DNA from: Anaerobutyricum faecale | GTDB taxonomy: Bacteria; Bacillota; Clostridia; Lachnospirales; Lachnospiraceae | Direction: 5' to 3' | Assembly (NCBI GenBank): GCA_019119645.1 | Contig: DWWR01000096.1 | Location: 1 to 14,830 of the forward strand | DNA: 14,830 nt | The notes under the pieces: generated by a model | Told to the model about the DNA's origin: nothing | Database searches by the model: none | Seen by the model: the letters and a program-made list of their open reading frames with translations, nothing else | Program-made: the position numbers and the translations under genes | In this document: piece by piece, positions 1 to 7,578 of the stretch | Numbering within the stretch: position 1 is the stretch's first letter | How the letters are laid out: each line of letters begins with the position of its first letter

Positions 1-41
1 ACAAACGAATAAAGAAATATAAAGAGAAATGGAGTGCATAG

Positions 42-76
42 AAAAACACCGGCACTTCCAAAGAGGAATGCCGGCA
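42..76 (-). terminator. Rho-independent terminator of the ECF sigma operon
   Basis: Read on the minus strand, CCGGCA-TTCC pairs with GGAA-(G bulge)-TGCCGG around a 5-nt loop, and the stem is followed almost at once by TTTTT. It lies about 100 nt past the zinc-ribbon gene stop and is the natural end of that transcript. Confidence 0.75.
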
Positions 77-174
77 TCTTCTATACTCAATTTTAGATAT
101 TTTACCTGTCTACTTGACAAGGGGCATATCATATCAGGGTGGTTTTGCTATGTATGGCTACTTACAAAATGTAT

Positions 175-1038
175 TTAATCAAGTGGCTCTTTCACATCTT
201 CTATCTCACACTGCATTTTTTCTCCTTCGCATGTGATGGAAATATCCACCGCATCACCGGACGTAAATGAAATGCTCATCAGCGCATCGCTTCCCTCGCC
301 TTTATCTGAGATATCCACATCTATGGAATCTCCGAAAAATCCGCTGCCGGACTCCACGGTATACTCCGCAGATTCTGACAAAGAAGGAATGTAAATAAGA
401 TATTGAGTCACAGTCTCATCGTCGGTATCTATCTCATAGCGGAGCACGGCGGCCTGGTTGTCTGCGGGCTTCTTCTTGCTGAGCCATTCCCGGATCTGTG
501 TATTTCCGGTCTCCTGTATGTAATCATCCACGGAAAGCAGCGCTGTCGCTGACGACATGGTGCTTTCGGTGGTAAAGGCAGCCACGGAAAGCAGAATGAG
601 TACAAGAGGAACCAGTATCACCGCGGCGAGGATGACCGGCAACGTCCGGTCTTTCTTTTTTACCGGCGCCGCGATGTCGGTCTGCTGCTCTGGAAGAGGC
701 GCCGCGCATCTCGGGCACAGTTTCCAGTCCGGCTCCACCGGGGCCGAACAGTTGGGGCAGGAAGGTCTTAATTTTGCGCCGCATCCGGGACATACCATAT
801 AGTCTTCCCGAAGCCGCTCTCCGCAGACCCGGCATTTAAGATTTGAGTAACTGCCCCGCACCAGCAGATAGATGATGAATCCAATCAGAGACGGCGCCAG
901 CACAGCCAGCAGCGTCCACAACACGGCGTTCATTCCCCGGCTTGACGCATCCCTGTACACATACACGCCGACCAGCAGCGGCACTGCGATGATGATCACC
1001 AGCAGCGGCAGCAGCATTATTATAGTAATTCCTGACAT
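175..1038 (-). CDS. Membrane-anchored double zinc-ribbon protein
   Basis: A 287-residue membrane protein, last gene of the ECF sigma operon. Two hydrophobic segments lie at about residues 5-27 and 37-60. Two CxxC...CxxC zinc ribbons follow (C69/C72 with C83/C86, then C94/C97 with C108/C111), typical of the DZR/zinc-ribbon families. A third membrane segment (about 132-155) precedes a soluble acidic C-terminal domain of about 130 residues without a recognised family. The ribbons should be cytoplasmic and the tail extracytoplasmic if the helices alternate. The start is set by AAGGAGG 9 nt before the ATG; the first 19 nt overlap the preceding gene, so translation is probably coupled. A structural or envelope-stress role under the sigma factor is inference; no enzymatic motif is visible. 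Confidence 0.85.
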   Translation of the reverse strand: MSGITIIMLLPLLVIIIAVPLLVGVYVYRDASSRGMNAVLWTLLAVLAPSLIGFIIYLLVRGSYSNLKCRVCGERLREDYMVCPGCGAKLRPSCPNCSAPVEPDWKLCPRCAAPLPEQQTDIAAPVKKKDRTLPVILAAVILVPLVLILLSVAAFTTESTMSSATALLSVDDYIQETGNTQIREWLSKKKPADNQAAVLRYEIDTDDETVTQYLIYIPSLSESAEYTVESGSGFFGDSIDVDISDKGEGSDALMSISFTSGDAVDISITCEGEKMQCEIEDVKEPLD

Positions 1039-1316
1039 ATCTCGTCGCCTCCTTTTCCTCTATAAGAATACACAATGGCAATCACAACACTTCCCACTAT
1101 AGACACAGCCGCATACACGAAACAGCACACTGCAAAATCCTGTCTGCTTTCCCAGGCCAGCAGGCCCATCAGAAAAACCGCAATTTGGGACAAAACAGCA
1201 GCCAGCGCCAGCAGAAACATCTGTCTTCTCAGTTTCCTTCTCTCAAACTCCTGTCGCAGCGTCTTTTCGCTCAGTGCCGGCGGAGCGTATTTCTCAAAAT
1301 CGTAAATCTGTTTCAT
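1020..1316 (-). CDS. Small two-helix membrane protein, possible anti-sigma factor
   Basis: A 98-residue protein with a charged cytoplasmic-looking N-terminus (about 1-32, rich in Arg/Lys/Glu), two transmembrane helices (about 33-55 and 61-84) and a short tail. It starts inside the sigma factor gene (23-nt overlap) with GGAGG well placed before its ATG, and it overlaps the zinc-ribbon gene by 19 nt. Small membrane proteins directly after an ECF sigma gene often act as anti-sigma factors, as in Bacillus sigY-yxlC. This one lacks a zinc-binding anti-sigma HxxxCxxC motif, so the assignment rests on position and topology only. It could instead be an unrelated operon passenger. Confidence 0.8.
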   Translation of the reverse strand: MKQIYDFEKYAPPALSEKTLRQEFERRKLRRQMFLLALAAVLSQIAVFLMGLLAWESRQDFAVCCFVYAAVSIVGSVVIAIVYSYRGKGGDEICQELL

Positions 1317-1788
1317 CGCTGAGCACCTCCTTCAATACATTTCTTGCCCTGTTCAGGCGGGACTTCACCGTGCCCGGCGGAATCCCCAGCACATTTGCCG
1401 CCGACTGAATATCCATATCCTCAAAATAAAACAGAATGACTGTCAGCCGAAGCTTCTCCGGCAGATTCCGCACCGCCTCATAAAGAAGCTCGTAATCCTT
1501 TTTCTCCGGCGCGGGAACAGAATGAAGCAGCTCCTCTTTTTCCCTCGTATCCCGGAAATGCAGCATGGGACTGCGGGCGATGCGGCGCAGCGTATTCCGG
1601 TATGTATTGACACATATCTTTGTAAGCCACGGCTCGAACTCTTTTGCAGGATCATACCTGGATATGTTTTTCACAACCTTCAGCCAGGTCTCCTGATACA
1701 GGTCCTCCGCCTCGAAAGAATCGCCGCAGAGGATCATACAAAGCCCGAAAAGCCGTCTTCCATACTGCCTGATATACGAATCGATCAC
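1294..1788 (-). CDS. ECF-type RNA polymerase sigma-70 factor
   Basis: A group 4 (ECF) sigma factor of 164 residues from the chosen start. Region 2 is clear in the N-terminal half (AEDLYQETWLKV, followed by the FEPWLTKICVNTYRN stretch of 2.3-2.4). Region 4 is clear at the C-terminus (LPEKLRLTVILFYFEDM, then GIPPGTVKSRLNRAR as its HTH). The region 2-4 linker is short and there is no region 1 or 3. The start chosen is GTG at 1788, because AGGAGG lies 8 nt upstream; the in-frame ATG at 1824 has no comparable site. The gene overlaps the small membrane protein that follows, a frequent sigma/anti-sigma arrangement. An ECF-like promoter upstream suggests autoregulation. The inducing signal is not visible. 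Confidence 0.92.
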   Translation of the reverse strand: MIDSYIRQYGRRLFGLCMILCGDSFEAEDLYQETWLKVVKNISRYDPAKEFEPWLTKICVNTYRNTLRRIARSPMLHFRDTREKEELLHSVPAPEKKDYELLYEAVRNLPEKLRLTVILFYFEDMDIQSAANVLGIPPGTVKSRLNRARNVLKEVLSDETDLRF

Positions 1789-1884
1789 CCTGTTCCCCTC
1801 CTTTCTGCCAGTGTACTGTCTCATTCACATTTCGCAGAATGACGCAAAATGAAACAGTACCAAACATTTTTCTTTTCATATACA

Positions 1885-1912
1885 GATACAATCTGGCGGT
1901 GCAAAAGGTTCA
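1885..1912 (-). promoter_or_regulatory. Candidate autoregulated ECF promoter
   Basis: On the minus strand TGAACC (1907-1912) is separated by 17 nt from GTATC (1885-1889), about 100 nt before the sigma gene. The AAC core of the -35 is the hallmark of ECF promoters, and the spacing fits. The -10 is less canonical than CGTC or CGTA. Autoregulation is inferred. Confidence 0.5.
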
Positions 1913-1950
1913 CGAGAAAATAAATTTTTTTAACATATTTTAAGCAGCTT

Positions 1951-4512
1951 TTATTCCACTCTTCCTATTCCTTCCGTGATCTGCCTCGTTTTCCAGGATT
2001 TCAAGATTCCAAAGGAAAGAATGGCGCAGATTGCCAGCACACACGCCGCCACCAGGGCAAATTCCGCGCAGGCGAAATGGAAGCCATGACCGAACGCCCG
2101 CATGTCTGATATACGGTACAGGTATCTCAGCACCGGGTGAGAAAGCAGGAAGGCCGCCAGAACAGCCGTCACTCCCAATGTCACATTTTCAAACAGCATC
2201 ATTTTTCTGGTCATTGCCACGCTCATGCCGACGGCGCGCAGCATACAGATCTCTCTTGTTCGTTTTTGCATCCGATATCTGAAGTTATTCATTACATTTA
2301 TCATGACCAGTATAAATGTAAGGATTGATATACCATAAATGTATACCATCTGTTTGTGATAGAACATTTCATTCTGTTCTATCTCCGCAATGAGGCTGCG
2401 GGTTGATATATTGGAATGATTATTGCCAATCCGGATGAGCTTTTGCTCCAGCATATTCTGCTGCTCCGTGGTCAGGCCTGCGTCTCCGTCGCAATACATA
2501 CATTGGATCCCGCTCTCCGGCGCCATCTGCTGTATATACCGGTCATTGGTAATCAACAGGGGATATATGGTATTATTACAGTCAAACATAAAAGGAAAAG
2601 AAACAATCGCTTTTATTTTGTACGTTTTATACATGTACTCCGCGTCGTAGTCTTTGAACGTCTCATATTCGACGGAGCTTGTCTGTAAATCCTTTCTGTA
2701 TTTTATAGTAATCGCATCACCCGGGTGATAGTCCATCAGCGGCGTGCCTTCTTTATAAAATCTCGGCAGCTCATTATTTTTGGTATCGTCCATGCGAAGC
2801 ACTGACAGAATCACCTCATCATCCCCCAGAGTGTCCGGGGTAAACTCACCCTGGATCACATATTTTTGCAGTGCGTTGAGCGCCTCTTCATTATATCCCA
2901 GCAGCATAGACTGATAAACCTGGTCTGTTCCGTCATATCCACTTTTGCCGCAGCCGTATATCTCTTTCAATCTCTCATTATATTCGTTATAATACGCATC
3001 ATTTCTTTTCACTCCATCTTCGTCTATGACTCGGACTGGGAGACCTGCACTGGTTTTCACCGATTGTATTCCTTCCAGATTTTTGATTTTTTCTGCATTT
3101 TCTCTCGATATTCCTTCTTCCACATTACTAAAATGCAGCATGGTCAGTGCGTACTCTCCATTCAAATAGTACATTTCCTTTGTATCTTCCCGATAAATCG
3201 TCAAAGTCTTTGCCCGGTAAGCCAGCCCTGTGAACAGCGTGACCCCCAGACAGATGGTCAGAACGGCAAAACCACTTGTTTTTAAATCTCTGAAAATGTA
3301 CTTGCAGCTCATTCGGAATAAGGTTCCCGTTTTGCTGTCTTTCTGACGGATTGGAAACAGCCGTTTTCCATTTCCCGTTTCTTTTCCCGATATGGTATCG
3401 ATGACAGAATTGGCTGTGACCTTTCTTCCGAATCGATATCCAATCATACTGATCAGAGCAAATGTGATGACAACACAGATAAATATCGGCCATATCGGTA
3501 TTACCAGACGGAAACGCACCGCCTCGCCCAAAAGACAGACTTCCAGGTCTCTGTCGCCCGATGCGAGCATGACCAGCCAGGCGGCAAAAATACCACACAG
3601 TATTCCCGCCGGCACGCTGACCCGGTATATATCAAACAGTTCCAGCAGCAGCATTCTGCAAATCTGTCCTCTTTTCATGCCAATGGCTCTCAATATTCCA
3701 TATTGCTGTGTTCTCGACAATACGGTGATGCGGTAAACGCCGTAAAAAACAACCATACAGATCAGTAAAAGTACGCTGATCATCCCTGCGTCCATCAGAT
3801 ATAACTCCTGCAGATTTTCTCTTGCCGGACATTCTTTGATCTGATTTCTGCCGATCCCCAGCTCTTGTCTCAGTTCTTCAGCCTTGCTTTCGTAATCTAC
3901 AGAATCCTGAAATCGTATATAGACAAGGTATGGCTCTGTGCTGCGTTCGTCCATAACAGTGTACAGATTTAGAGTTCCATATTTTTTATTTCCATAGATA
4001 TCTGATAAAATTCCCGTCAGGATGAAGCTCTTTTCTTCCCCTGTTTCTTCCTCAGTGATACAAATTTCCTGATTGATGACGGGCTCGATACCGAGATTCA
4101 GGAGCACCCATCTTTCCGCCACGATCTCTCCGGATTTCTGCGGCAGCCTGCCCTCCGTCAGCTTCGCCATCATGGTCATCGCCGTATCATCATTCCTCGT
4201 GAGAAAAACATTTTGTTCCTTACATTTGTACAGATCATAACTTCCCTGCTGCAGCGCTGTCCATTGAATGTCCGGGTCTTTTTGCAGCAGATCGATCTGC
4301 TCCTGAGACAGCTCGTCCACATAACAATCCGACGGGGTAAACTCCGCTTTTAATTGTATATTTTCTATCTTATGATTGGTATGCAGCAAGGTCAGCAGCA
4401 CCGTCAGCAGCATAAATGTCAATGCAAAACTGAAAAAAACGGCCAGCGTGTTTTTCTTGTAATTTCTTATAAATTGTTTATGTAGTCCGATATCTTTTCC
4501 ATCCCCGAACAT
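1951..4512 (-). CDS. ABC transporter permease, FtsX/MacB type with two FtsX domains
   Basis: An integral membrane subunit of about 853 residues that partners the ATPase directly upstream. Numbering here counts from the in-frame GTG at 4521, so subtract 3 for the ATG chosen. Predicted helices lie near 25-47, 246-268, 300-321, 340-362, 416-436, 725-743, 775-794 and 819-840. Large extracytoplasmic domains follow helices 1 and 5. Each half ends in an FtsX-type three-helix block; YGILRAIGMKRGQ and ICMLRAVGMSVAM are the paired cytoplasmic coupling motifs. Family members move lipids, antimicrobial peptides or bacteriocins by mechanotransmission; the substrate here is unknown. The chosen start is ATG 4512, served by AAGGTAGGTGA. 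The GTG at 4521 directly follows the ATPase stop and has no usable ribosome site. Tight spacing implies coupled translation. Confidence 0.9.
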   Translation of the reverse strand: MFGDGKDIGLHKQFIRNYKKNTLAVFFSFALTFMLLTVLLTLLHTNHKIENIQLKAEFTPSDCYVDELSQEQIDLLQKDPDIQWTALQQGSYDLYKCKEQNVFLTRNDDTAMTMMAKLTEGRLPQKSGEIVAERWVLLNLGIEPVINQEICITEEETGEEKSFILTGILSDIYGNKKYGTLNLYTVMDERSTEPYLVYIRFQDSVDYESKAEELRQELGIGRNQIKECPARENLQELYLMDAGMISVLLLICMVVFYGVYRITVLSRTQQYGILRAIGMKRGQICRMLLLELFDIYRVSVPAGILCGIFAAWLVMLASGDRDLEVCLLGEAVRFRLVIPIWPIFICVVITFALISMIGYRFGRKVTANSVIDTISGKETGNGKRLFPIRQKDSKTGTLFRMSCKYIFRDLKTSGFAVLTICLGVTLFTGLAYRAKTLTIYREDTKEMYYLNGEYALTMLHFSNVEEGISRENAEKIKNLEGIQSVKTSAGLPVRVIDEDGVKRNDAYYNEYNERLKEIYGCGKSGYDGTDQVYQSMLLGYNEEALNALQKYVIQGEFTPDTLGDDEVILSVLRMDDTKNNELPRFYKEGTPLMDYHPGDAITIKYRKDLQTSSVEYETFKDYDAEYMYKTYKIKAIVSFPFMFDCNNTIYPLLITNDRYIQQMAPESGIQCMYCDGDAGLTTEQQNMLEQKLIRIGNNHSNISTRSLIAEIEQNEMFYHKQMVYIYGISILTFILVMINVMNNFRYRMQKRTREICMLRAVGMSVAMTRKMMLFENVTLGVTAVLAAFLLSHPVLRYLYRISDMRAFGHGFHFACAEFALVAACVLAICAILSFGILKSWKTRQITEGIGRVE

Positions 4513-4521
4513 CACCTTCAC

Positions 4522-5190
4522 CTACCTTGTAACAAATTTTCCGTCTTCTATTCTCAAAATCCGGTCCGCCAGCTGCGCGATTTCTTCATTGTGTGTGATC
4601 ATGATGATTGTCTGATTGAATGTACTTCCGGTGATTTTCAATAGTCCCAGCACATCCTGGCTTGTCCTTGAATCAAGATTCCCCGTAGGCTCGTCGGCGA
4701 GAATCAGTGCCGGTTTTGTCGCCAGAGCCCTCGCGATGGCCACTCTTTGCTGCTGCCCTCCTGAGAGCTGATTGGGAAGACATTTTAATTTTTTATCAAT
4801 TCCAAGCATCCGCACGATTTCCAATACATACTTTTCATCCACTTTTCTGCCGTCCAGCTTCAACGGCAGAATAATATTTTCCCAGACACTGAGCATCTGA
4901 ATCAGATTATACTGCTGAAAAATAAATCCTATCTTTCTGCGTCGGAAAACCGTCAGCGCATCATCGGACAATTCCTGGATCTTTTTCTGATCGACGATAA
5001 TCTCCCCGTCGGTGGGAACATCCAGCCCTCCGACCATATTCAGAAACGTCGTTTTTCCGCTTCCCGACGAACCGACGACCGCCACAAACTCTCCCCGTTC
5101 CACCGTGAGATTGATGCCATTGAGTGCCTGCACCTGGGTTTCGCCGGCACCGTATGTCTTCCTCAGTTCTTTTATCTCTAAAATATTCAT
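4522..5190 (-). CDS. ABC transporter ATP-binding protein, MacB/LolD type
   Basis: A 222-residue nucleotide-binding subunit of full family length. Walker A is GSSGSGKTT (40-48), the Q-loop glutamine is about Q92, the signature LSGGQ is at 142-146, Walker B is ILADE (163-167) with the catalytic glutamate, and the switch histidine is H200. The sequence LADEPTGNLDS and the family length place it in the MacB/LolD/FtsE-like clade that energises FtsX-type permeases. It sits directly before its permease, with no gap from its stop codon to the permease GTG. An AAGGGGGG ribosome site precedes the ATG. Transcription is shaped by the hairpin and embedded promoter just upstream. Substrate cannot be read from the ATPase. 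Confidence 0.94.
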   Translation of the reverse strand: MNILEIKELRKTYGAGETQVQALNGINLTVERGEFVAVVGSSGSGKTTFLNMVGGLDVPTDGEIIVDQKKIQELSDDALTVFRRRKIGFIFQQYNLIQMLSVWENIILPLKLDGRKVDEKYVLEIVRMLGIDKKLKCLPNQLSGGQQQRVAIARALATKPALILADEPTGNLDSRTSQDVLGLLKITGSTFNQTIIMITHNEEIAQLADRILRIEDGKFVTR

Positions 5191-5208
5191 CGCATTTCCC
5201 CCCTTAAC

Positions 5209-5246
5209 AAAAAAATATAGCCTGTATGTTTTCTATACAGACTATA
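5209..5246 (-). terminator. Intra-operon terminator hairpin between kinase and ABC genes
   Basis: On the minus strand TATAGTCTGTAT (5235-5246) pairs with ATACAGGCTATA (5216-5227) over 12 positions, including one T-G wobble, around a 7-nt loop. Seven T residues (5209-5215) follow immediately. This is a textbook intrinsic terminator shape, although the stem is AT-rich. It lies 19 nt before the ATPase start codon, so kinase read-through would be reduced. Confidence 0.75.
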
Positions 5247-5253
5247 CCATATG
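5241..5253 (-). promoter_or_regulatory. Candidate extended -10 promoter for the ABC genes
   Basis: On the minus strand CATATGGTATAGT contains TGG-TATAGT, an extended -10 element. The -35 region at 16-18 nt spacing is poor, which suits an activator-dependent promoter. The same CATNTGGTATANT block forms the -10 of the promoter before the flavoprotein gene. Initiation about 7 nt downstream would fall in the terminator loop. Activation by the neighbouring response regulator is inference. Confidence 0.45.
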
Positions 5254-5281
5254 ATCATCACAAACCAGTCTCCACAATCTC

Positions 5282-6235
5282 TCACTTTTGAGACATTTCC
5301 TCTTTCATGAAGAACAGGGAAAATGTACTGCCTTCATCCATCTTTGAAGAAAGTTTGATATATCCATTTTGCGCTCTCATAACCTCTCTTGCCAGATAAA
5401 GTCCAATGCCGACGCCGGGGCTGTCGCTGACCGTTTCAGAACGGTAAAATCTTAAAAACACCTTTGCCTGTTCCTCCTCCGGTATCCCCGGCCCGTTATC
5501 CGAGATATCCATTCTGACCAGCGAGGGATACGACTGTACGCGCACGGTCACATGTCCTCCGACGGGCGTATATTTTATGGCGTTATCCACAATATTAGCC
5601 ACCGCCTCGATGGTCCATTTTCTGTCAAAGGCAGCCTGTTCATCGGTATCGGCCGCTTCAAACCGTATCTCTTTCCGGGCTGCTATGGCCTGGAACTGGT
5701 TCCTGACCGCCTCAAGAACGGTCTGCAGCGGCTGTCTTCTGGCATGGACCCGAATGATTCCTGTCTCCAGCCGGGACAGTTTCACTAACGATTCCATTAA
5801 AAAATTCAGCGTTTCTGCCTGCTCTTCGATGGCATTGAGCGCGTCCCGGATATTCTGCCTGTCTTCCGGATTCCGCATCTTCGTCCACTCTTCCAGAAGC
5901 TGTGAATACAGTACGATATTAGAAATAGGAATGACCGCCTGATGGGATATATCAGAAATCTGTTCCTGCATCTGCTCCCGTTCCTTTGCCAGCCTGCTGA
6001 CCTTCCGCTCGTGGTCGCAAAGGTAACGCCACATATCACTTTCGATCACAGACATACGGGATTCATCCAGGTGCTTTTCCTGAAATTCTCCCGAAACCGC
6101 ATCTTCCATCATATCCTCCATATTTCCGGCAAATCTCTTTTCTCTCCTCGTAAAATAAAGGATCACTCCCGCCAGGGCACACAGTAAAAACAAAACTATG
6201 ACTGCCAGTACAGCAATTACAATTTCTTCATTCAT
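5282..6235 (-). CDS. Sensor histidine kinase with a single N-terminal helix
   Basis: A 317-residue membrane kinase. One transmembrane helix (about 5-27) leads straight into a cytoplasmic linker and coiled coil (75-95), with no extracytoplasmic sensor domain. The dimerisation/phosphoacceptor box holds H98 in ISHQAVIP, the N-box is IVDNAIKYTP (about 215-224), G1 is DNGPGIP (246-252) and G2 is GVGIGLYLA (274-282). It should phosphorylate the regulator encoded 42 nt upstream. The lack of a sensor domain is typical of kinases that read the state of an adjacent ABC exporter, which fits the gene order. The position four after the histidine is Ile102 rather than Thr/Asn (see findings). GGAGAAGG precedes the ATG. 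Confidence 0.92.
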   Translation of the reverse strand: MNEEIVIAVLAVIVLFLLCALAGVILYFTRREKRFAGNMEDMMEDAVSGEFQEKHLDESRMSVIESDMWRYLCDHERKVSRLAKEREQMQEQISDISHQAVIPISNIVLYSQLLEEWTKMRNPEDRQNIRDALNAIEEQAETLNFLMESLVKLSRLETGIIRVHARRQPLQTVLEAVRNQFQAIAARKEIRFEAADTDEQAAFDRKWTIEAVANIVDNAIKYTPVGGHVTVRVQSYPSLVRMDISDNGPGIPEEEQAKVFLRFYRSETVSDSPGVGIGLYLAREVMRAQNGYIKLSSKMDEGSTFSLFFMKEEMSQK

Positions 6236-6277
6236 ACCTTCTCCGATTCTCCTGATTATTCTGGATGATTCTGAAAA

Positions 6278-6940
6278 TCAGTTCCTCACCCATTTGTATC
6301 CCACTCCGTACACCGTCTTGATACATTCGTGCTGACTGCCCAGCTTATTCCGCAGACGGTTTACCACAACGGTCAGGGCATGCTCCTCCACATATTCCGT
6401 ATCGCCCTGCCAGACGTAATCAATCAGCTGGCTGCGGCTCAGATTCTTCCCTTTGTTTTCCAGCAGACATCTGAGCAGCCTCTGTTCCGTTTTACTGAGT
6501 TCCAGGATATCCTTTCCTCTCATGAATTCCATTTTGCTAAAATCAAAACAGAAATCATCGATTCTGTATACATCTGGCGAAGGATTTCTGTCTCTTAACT
6601 GTACGCCGACCCTGGCCCGCAGAACCATCAGACTGAATGGTTTCGTGATATAGTCATTGGCCCCCAGTTCCAGACCCGATACAATATCCATCTCCATCTT
6701 ATTGGCAGTGAGAAGTATGACCGGCACGTTGTCCGTCTTGCGAATCTCCGTCAGAAAGTCCATACCATTTCCATCCGGCAGGTTCACATCCAGTATGATA
6801 AGATCCACAGGCTGCTCTTCATATATGTCGGAAGCTGACCGGAGCGAAAAAGCCTGCAGGCAGAGAAACTCATTCCGCAAAGCCAGCCTGATCCCGTCAT
6901 TCAGTTTCTTATCGTCTTCCACAATGAGGATTGTTTTCAT
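6278..6940 (-). CDS. OmpR/PhoB-family response regulator
   Basis: A 220-residue two-domain regulator. The receiver domain (1 to about 115) has the acidic pair E8/D9/D10, phosphoacceptor D51 (IILDVNLPDGNG), T78 (LLTAN) and K100 (YITKPF). The C-terminal winged helix (about 125-220) has the OmpR recognition pattern ending in KTVYGVGYKW. It is the partner of the kinase that follows. Its ATG overlaps the stop of the flavoprotein gene as ATGA, so it is translated by coupling. Targets are probably the operon itself, including the promoters before the flavoprotein and before the ABC genes. The target assignment is inferred from the shared promoter block. Confidence 0.95.
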   Translation of the reverse strand: MKTILIVEDDKKLNDGIRLALRNEFLCLQAFSLRSASDIYEEQPVDLIILDVNLPDGNGMDFLTEIRKTDNVPVILLTANKMEMDIVSGLELGANDYITKPFSLMVLRARVGVQLRDRNPSPDVYRIDDFCFDFSKMEFMRGKDILELSKTEQRLLRCLLENKGKNLSRSQLIDYVWQGDTEYVEEHALTVVVNRLRNKLGSQHECIKTVYGVGYKWVRN

Positions 6941-7470
6941 ACCATCTGCCCCATGGCGTAAGCCTTCTCCGGCAATGCCGTCTTTGCGACCTTTCCTGCC
7001 TCCATGACATTTTCCGCATATAATTTTCCTTTTATCTCATACTCCTCGAGATGCTCCACAAAGCCATCCAGATCCCCGAGAGACCGTTCTATGATCTCCC
7101 TTTGCAATCCTGCCGACACAATATAATATACTTCTTTTTTTCCGAGATGCTGCCAGATTGGATATGTACGGTCAATAAAGGTCTTCATCTGGGCGCTGAT
7201 CCCGTAAAAGTAAACGGGCGTGGAAAGAACCAGCACATCTGCCTCTTTATATTTTTCCAATATCTCTCTCATATCATCCTGCAGAACACAGATTCCCCCG
7301 TTTTTCATACAGGCATCGCAGGCGTGGCAGAATCCGATATTCTTTTCCGCCAGACGAATCAGACAGACCTCATTTCCCTGTGATTCTGCGCCTTCTTTGA
7401 ATTTCTCACACAACAACTGGGAATTTCCGTTTTTCCTCGGACTGGACGATATTATTAATACTTTCTTCAT
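6937..7470 (-). CDS. Flavodoxin-fold NAD(P)H reductase with ISF-type cysteine motif
   Basis: A 177-residue soluble flavoprotein of the NADPH-dependent FMN reductase / iron-sulfur flavoprotein superfamily. SSSPRKNGNS at 8-17 is the FMN phosphate loop and TPVYFYGISAQMKTFIDR (about 84-101) is the isoalloxazine-side loop. C48, C51, C54 and C61 form CX2CX2CX6C, matching the compact cluster motif known from archaeal and clostridial Isf proteins, so a [4Fe-4S] cluster is likely. It is first in the operon, shares a 4-nt overlap with the response regulator and has AAAGGAG before its ATG. A redox-linked or detoxifying role together with the exporter is inference. The electron donor and acceptor are unknown. 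Confidence 0.88.
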   Translation of the reverse strand: MKKVLIISSSPRKNGNSQLLCEKFKEGAESQGNEVCLIRLAEKNIGFCHACDACMKNGGICVLQDDMREILEKYKEADVLVLSTPVYFYGISAQMKTFIDRTYPIWQHLGKKEVYYIVSAGLQREIIERSLGDLDGFVEHLEEYEIKGKLYAENVMEAGKVAKTALPEKAYAMGQMV

Positions 7471-7519
7471 TTTTAATGCTCCTTTAAGGATAAAACTTAC
7501 AGACTAAACTACATTTTCC

Positions 7520-7547
7520 AGTATACCAGATGTGTGAATTTTGTAAA
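7520..7547 (-). promoter_or_regulatory. Promoter of the flavoprotein/two-component operon
   Basis: On the minus strand TTTACA (7542-7547), a 16-nt spacer and TATACT (7520-7525) with an upstream TGG (extended -10) form a strong sigma-A type promoter about 50 nt before the start codon. It shares the block CATNTGGTATANT with the promoter candidate before the ABC genes. Confidence 0.7.
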
Positions 7548-7578
7548 AGATGATTTTGACCTTTAGCGCCTGTCTGGA

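Noticed and set aside
114..119. TTGACA on the plus strand as a promoter.
   Set aside because: No -10-like hexamer stands at 15-19 nt, and no plus-strand gene follows.
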